Of a stretch of DNA of 56,180 bases, positions 42,501 through 53,191 are shown piece by piece (within the stretch, counting starts at the first letter, position 1; each line of letters starts with the position of its first letter). Under the pieces are notes generated by a model, which searched no databases, was not told the origin of the DNA, and saw nothing but the letters and a program-made list of their open reading frames with translations. Source of the DNA: Lysobacterales bacterium (GTDB lineage: Bacteria > Pseudomonadota > Gammaproteobacteria > Xanthomonadales > SZUA-36); NCBI GenBank assembly GCA_013042915.1, contig JABDPF010000045.1, positions 1 to 56,180 on the forward strand, read 5' to 3'. A program made the translations under genes and the position numbers.

Positions 42501-42651
42501 TCACCTCGATCTCGAGCCCCGGGAAACGAACCTGCGGGTCCATTTCGCGTTCCAGCTGGAAGAAACCGATGACGCCGGCGACAAAAATACCGACCATCAG
42601 CAGATTTGCGGCAACGGAATTCCGTGCCCACCATTCGATCAGGCGATTCAT
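39520..42651 (-). CDS. RND efflux transporter, AcrB/HAE-type family
   Basis: A 1043-residue inner-membrane pump with 12 predicted membrane helices and two large periplasmic loops. The proton-relay aspartate pair is GIVVDDAIVVGE in TM4. The matching TM10 position reads GVVVNDNLVLID, where AcrB has a lysine nearby, so coupling details may differ. It belongs to the branch with N-terminus MNRLIEWWARNSVAANLLM, common in marine gammaproteobacteria, and its substrate is unknown. The ATG follows GAGGAA and lies downstream of its adaptor gene. No outer-membrane channel gene is adjacent. Confidence 0.92.
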   Translation of the reverse strand: MNRLIEWWARNSVAANLLMVGIFVAGVIGFFQLEREMDPQVRFPGLEIEVIWPGAAPQEVEEQIVARIEESVSDMDAIEWVRSSSSEGYGGVYILAEQQVDFTQFMNDVKIRVDSISSFPRDIEPPKVRQWVNRNEFIRVAVHGDLTERELKRLAEQLRREAAVLPAITVVELFGVRREEVSIQVSEEALRRYNMSFVEVANAIRNTSINQSSGSVRTDVGTYQLKVRSQADTEAEFAEIIIRQTADGGTIRVGDVATVIDGFEDNPILATLNGEPAVLLQVMTTETMDIVKASESIREWIAKRQDTLPAGAQLTLWTDNADDFRSRMKTIGNSAALGLFLVMIFLVLTLRPIVAFWVAVGIATAYAGAFVFLPTVEVSLNMLSTFAFLLVLGIVVDDAIVVGEGIHTEAHRIGGGVEASIAGAQLVAKPVIFGVLTTVMAFLPWLFLSGSTSEFTRHITWVVILALGFSLIESLWILPSHLAGMRPRDEKKLGRFGHFQKGISDSIIHFAHRHYRRIAQFAVNRRYLTFSFFVVVLMVGFTLFSAGWVKKAFMPEIESDEVVVNVTLPEGAPYSRALEILTQLQQAEAELVEEVSQATEGEGQLIENWYTRSRRDSVLAIVKLAPPEVREMSAKDAALRLRELMGDVPDAKEVSVQYTQNNDGPGFEMSVRHNDLDTLRLAVDDLETRLRTYDALYDIRNNLESASDEIQITLRSGAHKLGLTLGDVTRQVRQAYYGEEVQRLPRAGQDVRVMVHYPESSRRSIESLEHFRVRTADGREVPLLSVADLEYSPGIKRIQRWNGARAARVSADLKDSVRDDIMKDLEENFIPEWEKRYPGLDHGSVGQAEGEARFIKEVTGLYLIAFFVMYAMLAVAFHSYWQPLLILVAMPYAYVGAIYGHAVLGMTMAIFSYFGIAAAAGVVVNDNLVLIDYTNRLRDKGMKPLEAIIEAGVVRFRPIMLTTATTIVGLTPMMLERSIQAKFLIPIVISLVFGVFTAFFVTLLMVPAMYAIGVDISDLRARGRTRVKRVFHRDDSRPADSIG

Positions 42652-42662
42652 GGATTAATTTC

Positions 42663-42692
42663 CTCGGGTTCCGCTTCGGGTTCCGCTTCGGA
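42663..42692 (-). repeat. Short tandem repeat encoding Glu-Ala-Glu-Pro
   Basis: Two copies of GAAGCGGAACCC (minus strand) sit in tandem, followed by GAG GAA. In the shifted frame they encode EAEPEAEPEE, part of the putative lost acidic tail of the adaptor protein. In the annotated frame the repeat is intergenic. Confidence 0.6.
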
Positions 42693-42717
42693 CCCTGTAT
42701 CTGATTCGGTTGCGTTG

Positions 42718-43890
42718 TCAGCCCTGGGCTTTACGAAAAAGCGGCTCCACAGCCATTCCATCGATCGCATTGGGCACCGGCGATGTCACGACACGGTCGC
42801 CAGGCAGCACGCCGCTTTTGACCAGCACCCGCTCCTCGGAAGTGGACAACACGTCCACGGTGCGAATTTCCAGTTCGTTTTCCTCGTTGATCACGTACAC
42901 GCTGTTCTTGTTGCGCAAGGCCAGGCGCGGCATCACGAACGCCTTCTGTTCCCGCACGCCCTTGATCTCGGCATTCACGAACATGCCCACCGCGATCGGC
43001 ATCCCGTCCTTGGCCGCCTCACCGTAGGGGTCCCTGACCTCCGCCGTGGCGTATATCAGGCGCGTGCTTTCGTCTATGGACGCATCGATCCGGACGATGT
43101 TGCCGCGCCAATGGTATTCCCGGCTTCCCATCATGGCGCTGAAACTGACGGCTGGAGCACCCGCTTCTTCGCTGGCCTCGAAGCCGAGCGGCAAATTGAG
43201 TTCGGTCAGTTGGGCGTCAGTCAGCGGCAGGCGCACTTCCACGGTGTCGATCGAAAACACGCGACCCATGGAGGCCCCGGCCGAGACGATTTGGCCGAGA
43301 CCGACGCCGCGCGTACGCACCCGGCCCTGGAACGGCACGCGAATCTCGGTCCGCGCGAGGTCCAGCCGGGCTTTCTCCAGGTCCGCTTTGGCAGCCCGCA
43401 GCATCGCTTGGGCCTGCCTGACCTGGGTGAGGTTCAGCGCGAAATCGGTAGGCTCCTGGTTCTTGCCGCCATCGCGCCATTCCTCTTTCTTGATCTCAGC
43501 GGTGGCCAGCTCGCGTTCCAGCGCAGTCTGCGCCTCGGCAACCCGTGCCTCGGCACGCACGGCCGCCACCTGGTAGTCGGCGTCGTCTATCTTGGCCAGC
43601 AGTGTGTTGGGGGCAAACTCGGCCCCGGCGCTGAACTGGTCCGAAACCATCACGATACGTCCGGAAACCTGCGGAATCAGCTCGATCTCGGTCTTGGGCC
43701 GCACCGCACCCTGCGTTCTGATCGCGACGGTGACCTCTTCAGATACGACCGAATCGACATAAAGCGAGAGTTTACGAACCTCTTCGTCTTTCTTTTCGGG
43801 CTGGGGCTTGGCCGCCACCAATCCCTGGACCACCATGAATCCAGCCAGCAGGACCAGGATCGGAGCGGAAATTCTCAATAATTTTTTCAC
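42718..43890 (-). CDS. RND periplasmic adaptor (membrane fusion protein), apparent 3' frameshift
   Basis: A 390-residue adaptor with an N-terminal membrane anchor (about 5-25), lipoyl halves (IPQVSGRIVMVSDQFSAG, RVPFQGRVRTRGVGLGQ), a coiled-coil hairpin and a C-terminal barrel. It starts with GTG. As written it ends KAQG just before a TGA at 42718-42720. Shifting frame by one base at the GGG run (42721-42723) or the nearby CCC run continues an acidic tail that ends with a TGA overlapping the pump's ATG (42648-42651). That suggests the intact gene ran about 24 codons further. It feeds the RND pump encoded next. Confidence 0.9.
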   Translation of the reverse strand: MKKLLRISAPILVLLAGFMVVQGLVAAKPQPEKKDEEVRKLSLYVDSVVSEEVTVAIRTQGAVRPKTEIELIPQVSGRIVMVSDQFSAGAEFAPNTLLAKIDDADYQVAAVRAEARVAEAQTALERELATAEIKKEEWRDGGKNQEPTDFALNLTQVRQAQAMLRAAKADLEKARLDLARTEIRVPFQGRVRTRGVGLGQIVSAGASMGRVFSIDTVEVRLPLTDAQLTELNLPLGFEASEEAGAPAVSFSAMMGSREYHWRGNIVRIDASIDESTRLIYATAEVRDPYGEAAKDGMPIAVGMFVNAEIKGVREQKAFVMPRLALRNKNSVYVINEENELEIRTVDVLSTSEERVLVKSGVLPGDRVVTSPVPNAIDGMAVEPLFRKAQG

Positions 43891-43968
43891 GGTACCATCC
43901 AGTGTTTCACCGCCCTATAACACCACAACACACGAGGGCCAGCATGAGCCAAAAGTCAGGGGGAATGA

Positions 43969-45801
<1,833 letters not shown>

Positions 45802-45834
45802 ACCGGGGATAAACCGGGGCCGGAGTGCCGATAG

Positions 45835-46968
45835 TCAGCCCTTGGCTTCGTTTTCCAAGGCGCTTCGCCAGGCAGCATCCAGCCAGGCCTGCGTGCGCAG
45901 GCTGGCTCGGGCGCTGGCGTCGAGGCGTTCGGAATGACCCAGCATGTGTGCGAAGTTCTCGAACATCGATGTCGCCGGGTGTTGACTGAAGGGCACATCG
46001 ACCTCCCGGGTTTCGCGGCCCTGGCTGACGCGCCATCGCTCGTTGCCCTTGAGGCCCACGAAGTCATCGACCCACAGAACGCCCGCGTTGCCGGAAATCC
46101 GCAGGTCCTGCACGCTGGCGCCGGAAATGAACCCGCAATGCCAGGTCGACGTCGAACCGTCACTGAACCGCATCAGGCCGCTCCCGGTAACCGCCGCATC
46201 GTGAGCGCCGCCGCGCTGCAACCAGGCCTCGGATGCAACCAGCTCGACATCGTCCGGCATAAACTCGAACGCCGCACGCATGTTGTACCAGCCCGCGTCT
46301 CCGATGGCGCCGTAAGGCTCGAGGGCGGGGCGGTAGCGAATATTGGACGTATCGCCCAGGTCGAATTGAAACGCTGAAGCAAGCGACCAGGCTTGGCCCA
46401 CCTGCTCTCTCATCTCCTCCCGGATTTTACGGGTACGGAACAGGTGCGGAAAATGCGTGCCGTCCATGAAGCCGACACCATTCGAGCGGCAGGCCGCAAT
46501 GATTCGCTGCAGGGATTCCAGGTTGGCAAACGGCTTCTCACCCAGCACGTGCTTGCCCTGCCCGGCTGCCGCCACGCCGATTTCCTCGCGCACGCTTGTC
46601 GGGGTGGCGATGTAGACCGCGTCGATGGTGTCGGATGCGAGCATTTCTTGCCAGGAGTCGAACGCATGTGGAACCGCGTGTTTGGAGGAAAACGCCCTGG
46701 CCGTTTCCATCCGGCGGCTGGATACCGCTGCCAGGCCGGCGCCGGCCGCCTCGATGATGCGTGGCGCCATGGCGTTGGCAATACCGCCGGTACCGACGAT
46801 TCCCCAGCGCAACGCACCCTCCGCGGATCCCTGCTTTGCGTCCGCTTCGTGGGGCATCACGCCCCCCAGGGTGGCGGCAACCATGCCGGCGCTGGCAGCG
46901 CCCAGCAGTCGGCGCCGAGCAGGGTCAGTGAGATGGGATCGAGGTTCGATACGGTTAGAAAGAGTCAC
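45835..46968 (-). CDS. Tat-exported Gfo/Idh/MocA-family oxidoreductase
   Basis: A 377-residue NAD(P)-dependent sugar-dehydrogenase-like protein. A twin-arginine signal (ARRRLLGAASAG, within the first 40 residues) predicts folded export to the periplasm. The Rossmann fold follows with WGIVGTGGIANAM. The family motif EKPFA and the second-domain GDAGWYNMRAAF region, related to glucose-fructose oxidoreductase-type enzymes, come next. The GTG at 46968 is placed five bases after AGGAGG, so I prefer it to the longer ATG start, which would bury the Tat motif. Substrate is unknown. It is convergent with pgi. Confidence 0.85.
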   Translation of the reverse strand: MTLSNRIEPRSHLTDPARRRLLGAASAGMVAATLGGVMPHEADAKQGSAEGALRWGIVGTGGIANAMAPRIIEAAGAGLAAVSSRRMETARAFSSKHAVPHAFDSWQEMLASDTIDAVYIATPTSVREEIGVAAAGQGKHVLGEKPFANLESLQRIIAACRSNGVGFMDGTHFPHLFRTRKIREEMREQVGQAWSLASAFQFDLGDTSNIRYRPALEPYGAIGDAGWYNMRAAFEFMPDDVELVASEAWLQRGGAHDAAVTGSGLMRFSDGSTSTWHCGFISGASVQDLRISGNAGVLWVDDFVGLKGNERWRVSQGRETREVDVPFSQHPATSMFENFAHMLGHSERLDASARASLRTQAWLDAAWRSALENEAKG

Positions 46969-47063
46969 GTTGGCCTCCTGTTCATCGAACGGGTGCGAAC
47001 CAGGGAACCGGTAACGCAACCGGTTATCCCGGATCCTGCCGGCAGCGTCCGAGAACCCGCTTC

Positions 47064-47852
47064 TTACATGCCGGACTGAGGATCGATACGCTCGGCCTCG
47101 GTTTTCTTTCGCGCCCTCTTGAGCGCCTTGCGATGGGCTTCATGGTGGGATTCCAGGCCGTCACCCACGTAGTAAACGTAAAGCGTCGAGTAGCAGAAGA
47201 ACACCGTCAGCACGGTGGCAATTTCGAGCGCTTCGATGCCCGCGGCGATACCGGTGCCGATCGCAACCAGTATGAACAGGGCATCGAATGTGTCCTGCAG
47301 CGCGCGCCTGAAATGCACGCCCGCCACGATGCCTGCGAGGCTGAACGCCAGCGCCAGGCTGTGCTGCACGACCAGCACGATGGCCGCTACGATTCCCGGC
47401 AGGATCAACGTAGTTTCATCCAGTGAGTGATCGTGCGTGCTCGCACGGTGGATGCCCTTGTGAACCCAGGATACCGGCAGCATCAGTAACCAGACGCCCA
47501 CCAGGATAATGGCGAGTTTGCGACCGTAACCCAGGCTGTCGAACCGGGTCGTGGCGCGGATAACCGTGTTGACGATCTCCGAATCCATGATCGGGACGTC
47601 GGTTGCGCCCATGGGGCTTGTCGGCAAGCCCATCGCGTCGGTGCGCTCGACCAGTTCGTTTACGCCGCCCACCGGCAAAAAGTCCACGAAGCCCGGAAAA
47701 ACCGACGCAAGGGACAGCAAGGCCACGCCCAGCAGCAGGTGGTAAACGATCACCTTGCGCAGGAGCTTGATGTCCTTGATCAGTGGCGGCAGGCCCGGAT
47801 CGTCGTGTTCGGGCATCGCGTGTGTCTCTGGTGGCTTTTCTGCTTCGCTCAT
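47064..47852 (-). CDS. Membrane protein, DUF4956-like
   Basis: A 262-residue protein with hydrophobic segments at about 32-58, 112-135 and 150-225, and a charged, Lys/Arg-rich C-terminus. The segment VQHSLALAFSLAGIVAGVHFRR followed by DALFILVAIGTGIAAG resembles the DUF4956 family of unknown function. Some members of that family neighbour polyphosphate or VTC-type genes; none is here. It stands between the oxidoreductase and a periplasmic protein on the same strand. No function can be assigned from the sequence. Confidence 0.65.
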   Translation of the reverse strand: MSEAEKPPETHAMPEHDDPGLPPLIKDIKLLRKVIVYHLLLGVALLSLASVFPGFVDFLPVGGVNELVERTDAMGLPTSPMGATDVPIMDSEIVNTVIRATTRFDSLGYGRKLAIILVGVWLLMLPVSWVHKGIHRASTHDHSLDETTLILPGIVAAIVLVVQHSLALAFSLAGIVAGVHFRRALQDTFDALFILVAIGTGIAAGIEALEIATVLTVFFCYSTLYVYYVGDGLESHHEAHRKALKRARKKTEAERIDPQSGM

Positions 47853-47960
47853 GGGCTTTCCGGGCTGTCTGCTGCACCTGATTGTACTCTGAAATGCCGG
47901 CGTTCAAGGAAGTGGCGCATCACTCACCGTTTCGCAGGATGATCGACCTCTCAAGGGCGC

Positions 47961-48541
47961 TTACCAGGAGGCCGACTCCACCCGTTGCCAGCCCTGGGGC
48001 ACTTCGAATTGGGGAGCGGGGATATCGTCCCGGCTCACACCGGTCAATTCCGTAGTGATCGTGAACAGATTTACCGAGGCTGCGGCCGGGTCTGCCACCG
48101 GCTCGGGCTCCTCCTCTTTTTTTCGCTTGCGGAATTTGCCCAACGCGCCTCCGATCAGTTTTTGGCTGGCGGCGCCGATGGCCGATCCGGCGACGGAACC
48201 TCCCACGCTGTCGCCGAGCGCTTCCGCCGTTTTCTGGCCAAGCGCCGAACTTGCATGCGCGGCCGCGGTATCCGCGGACGCGTCGAGCGCTGCATTGCCT
48301 GCCTCGCTCCAAATGTCATCCATGGCGAAGGACCTCATGATCTTCGAGCCAGGCTCCACGGTGTTTTCCGTCCTGCTGCGCTCACCAGAAATCAGGGTGG
48401 TCACGGCCCCGCTGGAGTTCATCAAGGACATGGCTCCCCCCGCCTCCATACGAACATTTTGTTCGATCGTCACGTCAGCGAGACATGTCAACGGCGTGGC
48501 CAGTACCAAGAACCCACTCGTCGTACGATTCGGTTTGTCAT
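47961..48541 (-). pseudogene. Predicted secreted protein with an apparent frameshift in its signal peptide
   Basis: The main frame (47961-48509, 182 residues from a TTG) encodes a protein with no family I recognise. It has a beta-rich N-terminal part (DVTIEQNVRMEAGGAMSL, TLISGERSRTEN), loosely like DUF4412-type proteins, an Ala/Gly-rich middle and a Lys/Glu stretch. The TTG has no ribosome-binding site. An ATG at 48539-48541 has an ideal AGGGAGA seven bases upstream but is in another frame. Adding one base at the GGG run near 48513-48515 joins them into MTNRIVRRVGFLVLATPLT followed by CLA-DVT, a normal signal peptide. I mark it as a frameshifted gene; a sequencing error would restore it. Confidence 0.55.
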
Positions 48542-48750
48542 AGCGTGTTCTCCCTGGGTCTGTGACAGTGACAGCCTCTCATCTTACGAGGTTCGGCTGC
48601 CGTCTTCATCCCGAGGCGAATCGCTCACCGGGGGCTGGCCAAGAGAGATGTTGTACCGGAGCAGCAGACGAATGGGGCTGCCAACGGCTGGACAGGCTCG
48701 GGCCGGTTATCTCCTCCGCGGATCGATTGGCCGTGATACGCGGCCCGCCT

Positions 48751-49713
48751 TCAACCATTCGATTGACTCTTTGGCGGGGCCTGGCTGATCCAGCGCCGTA
48801 CGTGAGTCAATGCGTCCCAGGCAATGATGGCGATGACCACCAGCAGGGTGCCCTTGACGGCGTTTTCGACCAGCGGCAGAAACTCGCTTGCCGACACGTG
48901 CTCGACCGACAAAAGCTCGGGCTGCGCGGCCGCGTAGGCAAACAGCGCGATCCAGATGACGTCGTTGATGATTTTCACCAGGCGCAGGCGTGACGTCCAG
49001 ACAGACCGCCGAAGCCGCTGCAAAGCAAACACGATGTCGAATACCAGCGACGCGCCCAGAATCCACCAGTAAAGGGTCGGCAGGTTGATCGTCCATGCGT
49101 CTGCCCACACGCCGTCGTGCCGGATCATGCCGGGAAACTCGACCAGTCCCAGGATCCACAGCAGGGCGAAGCTGGCCACGACCAGTTCAAACACCGTTTC
49201 GCCCCGGGAAATCGTCTGGTGATCGTCTGTGAGAACCAGGTCGCTGGCTTGCCATCCGTCCAGCCAGCTGGCGGTTTCACCGGACTTCTCCAAGGCCACG
49301 AACACGCCGAGTACCGCCGCGCCCACCCACAACAACGACTGCGGGAGAGCCCACAGCGTGTTCAACAGGGCCGAAAATAACTGGCCGGATGCCAGCGCAT
49401 TCACGATTCCAATGACAACAAAAATGATGGCGACCACGGTCGCCGCCCCTTTCAACGCGGCAAGAAAGCTGAAATAAAATCGCGGCCCCACCAGGTAGGC
49501 GGAATCGTTGGAGGCCAGCTGGGTGGCGTATCTCATGGGGTGCCCCTTGGACTCGTCCAGAAATTCGGTTTCCTTACCCCCGGGGTGTGCCTGACACCAG
49601 TCCGCGTATTCTTCGCAGAGGCTGTCATAGATTTCGGCGTACGTGTCGTCGCGCTGCGCTGCCGGCAGGTAGGAAACGACCTGGTGAGCATAGGATGCGA
49701 GCCATTCCATCAT
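48751..49713 (-). CDS. HAAS-like membrane protein paired with a PadR regulator
   Basis: A 320-residue protein. An N-terminal helical domain (about 1-80, MEWLASYAHQVVSYLPAAQRDD) resembles the HAAS/DUF1700 domain often encoded next to PadR regulators. About six hydrophobic helices follow between residues 85 and 310. The ATG at 49711-49713 overlaps the padR stop codon (ATGA) and follows GAGGAG, so translation is coupled. Such pairs are thought to act in membrane-stress or signalling functions, but no ligand is known. Confidence 0.7.
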   Translation of the reverse strand: MMEWLASYAHQVVSYLPAAQRDDTYAEIYDSLCEEYADWCQAHPGGKETEFLDESKGHPMRYATQLASNDSAYLVGPRFYFSFLAALKGAATVVAIIFVVIGIVNALASGQLFSALLNTLWALPQSLLWVGAAVLGVFVALEKSGETASWLDGWQASDLVLTDDHQTISRGETVFELVVASFALLWILGLVEFPGMIRHDGVWADAWTINLPTLYWWILGASLVFDIVFALQRLRRSVWTSRLRLVKIINDVIWIALFAYAAAQPELLSVEHVSASEFLPLVENAVKGTLLVVIAIIAWDALTHVRRWISQAPPKSQSNG

Positions 49714-50048
49714 GATTTCTCCTCGATAATGCGGTCGAGACAAGCGTTCAGGGAACGCCATTCGTGCAACAGTGAAACCAGTACCTCGGTTCCGAGGTCC
49801 GACAGCCGGTAATAGCGCTTGCGGCGCTTGTCGTCGGACCGCCATTCGCTGCAGAGCAGCCCCTGTTTTTCGAGGCGTCGGACCAGCGGGTAAAGCGTGC
49901 CCTCGTCGATGTCCAGTCCCTTGGCATTCAGCTCTTTGCGCAACGAATAGCCGTAATGTTCCTGGCGCAGTTGGCTCAGCACGGCAAGCGGCAGTGCACC
50001 CCGGCGTAATTCCAGCCTGAGCTTTTCGACGATTTCACCGCGCTTCAT
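49710..50048 (-). CDS. PadR-family transcriptional regulator
   Basis: A 112-residue winged-helix repressor. The family core is visible: GALPLAVLSQLRQEHYGYSLRKEL, then DEGTLYPLVRRLEKQGLL and KRRKRYYRLSDLG. The final helix (WRSLNACLDRIIEE) would form the dimer interface. It is the first gene of a two-gene unit with the HAAS-like membrane protein. A dense cluster of palindromes lies immediately upstream and probably mediates autoregulation. Confidence 0.93.
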   Translation of the reverse strand: MKRGEIVEKLRLELRRGALPLAVLSQLRQEHYGYSLRKELNAKGLDIDEGTLYPLVRRLEKQGLLCSEWRSDDKRRKRYYRLSDLGTEVLVSLLHEWRSLNACLDRIIEEKS

Positions 50049-50060
50049 GGAATCACCTTG

Positions 50061-50109
50061 ATACTGTGTATCACATAGTATGTGTCATATACTGTATACC
50101 ACACAGTAT
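50061..50109. promoter_or_regulatory. Palindrome cluster upstream of padR, candidate PadR operator
   Basis: Within 49 bases there are three local palindromes: ATAC-TGT-GTAT (50061-50071), CACATA-G-TATGTG (50072-50084) and TATAC-T-GTATA (50088-50098). In addition ATACTGTG (50061-50068) is inverted as CACAGTAT (50102-50109). The cluster begins 13 bases before the padR ATG, where a repressor would block transcription. The AT-rich TATAC/GTATA motifs resemble reported PadR sites. Confidence 0.6.
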
Positions 50110-50200
50110 ATAGAAGCAAGCCGAATCAGGAAACCGGGGGACGTGATGGAAAACCCCGCGAGTTGCGAGGTTGCAGAGATTCGCTTACCGGATGCAGCGT

Positions 50201-51343
50201 CTAGCCGCCGCCACCGAGCAGGGCGAGCAGCAAGCCGGCCGCCACCGCGGATCCGAGCACGCCGGCCACGTTGGGACCCATTGCATGCATCAGCAGGAAA
50301 TTGTGCGGGTTGTTTTCGAGGCCCACGCGATTGACCACACGCGCCGCCATCGGAACCGCCGACACGCCCGCCGCACCAATCAGCGGATTGACCGCTCCGC
50401 CGGTGACCCGGTACATGATCCGGCCCATCAGCACGCCCGAAGCCGTGCCAACCGAGAATGCGATTGCGCCGAGCAACAGGATGCCGATGGTCTGGACCGT
50501 CAGGAAGCTGTCGGCCTGGAGCTTGGAACCCACTCCGAGGCCGAGAAAAATCGTCACGATGTTGATCAGTTCGTTCTGGGCGGTTTTGCTGAGGCGGTCG
50601 ACGACGCCGGATTCACGTAACAGGTTGCCAAACGTGATCATGCCGATCAGCGGCAGGGCCGCCGGCAGCAGCAGCGCGGTGATCAGCAGCACCATCAGGG
50701 GAAAGAGAATTTTTTCGAGCGGCGTAACCGTGCGCAGCTGCTCCATCACGACCTTGCGTTCGTGCACCGGCGTCAGCGCCTTCATGATCGGGGGCTGGAT
50801 GATCGGCACCAGAGCCATGTAGGAATAGGCCGCCACCGCGATCGCGCCCATCAATTCGGGGGACAGCCGCGACGACAGGAAAATGGCGGTTGGGCCGTCG
50901 GCGCCGCCGATGATACCGATGGCCGCTGCGTCCTGCAGGCTGAAGTCGAAACCCGGCAGGTAATTCAATGCCAGCGCGCCCATCAGCGTGAAGAAGATTC
51001 CGAACTGGGCGGCGGCACCCAGCAACAGGGTTCGGGGATTGGCGATCAGTGCTCCGAAATCCGTCAGGGCCCCCAAACCCAGGAAAATCAGCATCGGAAA
51101 AACGCCGGTTTCGATGCCCACGTAATAGATGTACCCGAGCAGGCCGTCGGGTCCGGCCATACCGGCCACCGGAACGTTGCTGAGGATGGCTCCGAAACCG
51201 ATCGGCACCAGCAGTAGCGGTTCGAAACGGCGCGCAATCGCCAGGTAAAGGAGACCCCCACCGACCAAGATCATGACCACCTCACCAATACCGAAATTCG
51301 CGATACCGGTCGTGAGCCACAAGGATTTGAGATCAAGTTCCAT
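50201..51343 (-). CDS. oadB: Oxaloacetate decarboxylase beta subunit (Na+ pump)
   Basis: A 380-residue polytopic inner-membrane subunit that decarboxylates carboxybiotin and exports Na+. Family features are [18 protein letters not shown] (the conserved GGADGPT loop with its aspartate), [17 protein letters not shown] and the C-terminal [14 protein letters not shown] and [13 protein letters not shown]. It follows oadA by 18 bases, completing the oadG-oadA-oadB order. It may also serve a methylmalonyl-CoA decarboxylase, but the partner alpha subunit is of the OadA type. Confidence 0.96.
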   Translation of the reverse strand: MELDLKSLWLTTGIANFGIGEVVMILVGGGLLYLAIARRFEPLLLVPIGFGAILSNVPVAGMAGPDGLLGYIYYVGIETGVFPMLIFLGLGALTDFGALIANPRTLLLGAAAQFGIFFTLMGALALNYLPGFDFSLQDAAAIGIIGGADGPTAIFLSSRLSPELMGAIAVAAYSYMALVPIIQPPIMKALTPVHERKVVMEQLRTVTPLEKILFPLMVLLITALLLPAALPLIGMITFGNLLRESGVVDRLSKTAQNELINIVTIFLGLGVGSKLQADSFLTVQTIGILLLGAIAFSVGTASGVLMGRIMYRVTGGAVNPLIGAAGVSAVPMAARVVNRVGLENNPHNFLLMHAMGPNVAGVLGSAVAAGLLLALLGGGG

Positions 51344-51361
51344 TTCGGGACTCCCCGCTGA

Positions 51362-53134
51362 TCAGCGGATGTAAAGCAACGGGTCCTTCAGCGAAACGGC
51401 GTCGCCTTCCTTTACGGTCACGCTGACGACGGTGCCGCCATGGGGCGCGCGCACCTCCGTTTCCATCTTCATGGCTTCCATCATCACGACCACGTCGCCC
51501 TGGGCCACTTTCTGCCCGGGCCGGACCATCACCTTGAAGATATTGCCCGCCAGAGGCGCCGGGACTACGTCGGCGTCACCCTCGCCTGCCACCTCCCCGT
51601 CGGACGGGGCAATCGATGAAATCGCCCCGGTCGGCGCCACTTCCACCGTGTAGCTTTGACCGTTGACCTTGACAGTGTAGGATTCGGGCCCGCCGCTTCC
51701 ACCGACCGCGGCAGCGGCCGGCGAGGCCGGTCCGGCCTCGTCCTTTCCGTTGGGCACCGGCTCGAACGCCGACGGGTTGCCGCGGTTCTTCAGGAATTTG
51801 AGGCCGATCTGCGGGAACAGGGCGTAGATCAGAACGTCGTCGATCGCGTCTCTCGCCAGGACGATGCCCTGTTCTTTCGCCTTAGCTTTCAGCTCCTCGG
51901 TCAGCCTTTTCACCTCCGGTTTCAACAGGTCCGCCGGGCGACAGGTAATGGGCTTTCCTCCATCGAGGACCCGCGCCTGCAGTTCCTTGTTGACGGGCGC
52001 CAGGGTGGCGCCGTACTCACCCTTGAGCACACCAGCCGTCTCCTTGGTGATGGTCTTGTAACGCTCACCCATCAGTACGTTGATCACGGCCTGCGTACCG
52101 ACGATTTGCGAGGTCGGGGTAACCAGTGGGATGAATCCGAGGTCTTCGCGGACGCGTGGAATCTCACCGAGCACCTCGTCGATGCGGTCGCCCGCGCCTT
52201 GCTCTTTGAGTTGACTTTCCATGTTGGTGAGCATGCCGCCCGGGACCTGGGCTACGAGGATACGCGAGTCGATACCCTTGAGAGAGCCCTCGAACTTCGC
52301 ATACTTCTTGCGCACCTCACGAAAATAGGCCGCGATCTCCTCGAGCGCGATCAGGTCCAGCCCGGTGTCGCGGTCGGTATCCTGGAAAATGGCCGCCAGG
52401 GACTCGGTCGGCGAGTGTCCGTAAGTCTGGGACATCGACGAGATCGACGTATCGACCATGTCGACTCCGGCTTCTGCCGCTTTGACCAAGGCGGACGTGC
52501 TCATGCCGGTCGTGGCATGGCAATGCAGAGCGATGGGTATATCGCAGGCCTCCTTGAGCCGCGAGACCAGTTCCTCGGCCACGTAAGGCTTCAACAATCC
52601 CGCCATGTCCTTGATGCAAATGGAATGACAGCCTAGATCCTCCAGGCTTTTGCCCATGTCCACCCACATCTCGGTGGTATGCACCGGGCTCACGGTATAC
52701 GACATCGCGCCTTGCGCGTGCTTGTCCACCCGGCAGACGGCGCGGACGGCCACCTCGAAATTCCGCAGGTCGTTCATCGCATCGAAGATACGAAACACGT
52801 CCATTCCGTTGACCGCGCAGCGCTCGACGAACGTGGATACCACGTCATCGGCGTAATGCCGATAGCCGAGAATGTTCTGTGCCCGGAACAGCATCTGCTG
52901 CCGGGTGTTGGGAATGGCCCGCTTCAGCGTCCTCAGGCGCTGCCATGGATCCTCGCCGAGGTAGCGGATGCAGGCATCGAAGGTCGCCCCGCCCCAGGTC
53001 TCGAGAGACCAAAAACCCATTTTGTCCAGCTTTTCAGCGATGGGCAGCATGTCGTCGATGCGCATACGTGTCGCCAGCAGGGACTGGTGTCCATCGCGCA
53101 GCACCAGTTCGGAAATGCCTAGTTTGTTGGCCAT
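51362..53134 (-). CDS. oadA: Oxaloacetate decarboxylase alpha subunit
   Basis: A 590-residue biotin enzyme. The N-terminal carboxyltransferase TIM barrel ([15 protein letters not shown]) binds a metal ion through [11 protein letters not shown] conserved central domain follows, then a Gly/Ser-rich linker, and the C-terminal biotinyl domain has the biotin lysine Lys556 in EAMKMET. It transfers the carboxyl group of oxaloacetate to biotin, which OadB then decarboxylates while pumping Na+. I use the ATG at 53132-53134, preceded by AAGGAGTGG. It sits between oadG and oadB. Confidence 0.96.
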   Translation of the reverse strand: MANKLGISELVLRDGHQSLLATRMRIDDMLPIAEKLDKMGFWSLETWGGATFDACIRYLGEDPWQRLRTLKRAIPNTRQQMLFRAQNILGYRHYADDVVSTFVERCAVNGMDVFRIFDAMNDLRNFEVAVRAVCRVDKHAQGAMSYTVSPVHTTEMWVDMGKSLEDLGCHSICIKDMAGLLKPYVAEELVSRLKEACDIPIALHCHATTGMSTSALVKAAEAGVDMVDTSISSMSQTYGHSPTESLAAIFQDTDRDTGLDLIALEEIAAYFREVRKKYAKFEGSLKGIDSRILVAQVPGGMLTNMESQLKEQGAGDRIDEVLGEIPRVREDLGFIPLVTPTSQIVGTQAVINVLMGERYKTITKETAGVLKGEYGATLAPVNKELQARVLDGGKPITCRPADLLKPEVKRLTEELKAKAKEQGIVLARDAIDDVLIYALFPQIGLKFLKNRGNPSAFEPVPNGKDEAGPASPAAAAVGGSGGPESYTVKVNGQSYTVEVAPTGAISSIAPSDGEVAGEGDADVVPAPLAGNIFKVMVRPGQKVAQGDVVVMMEAMKMETEVRAPHGGTVVSVTVKEGDAVSLKDPLLYIR

Positions 53135-53191
53135 GTGAGTCACCACTCCTTGAATGCCAGGGGTATTGGGGGGGTCACGCGAACTGCGCCG

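Noticed and set aside
40633-43881. A 1082-codon open frame on the plus strand opposite the RND pump and adaptor
   Set aside because: It is antisense to two clearly homologous genes, crosses their intergenic gap, and its translation is a low-complexity His/Arg/Gln-rich mix with no domain. GC-rich codon bias of the true genes keeps this frame open.
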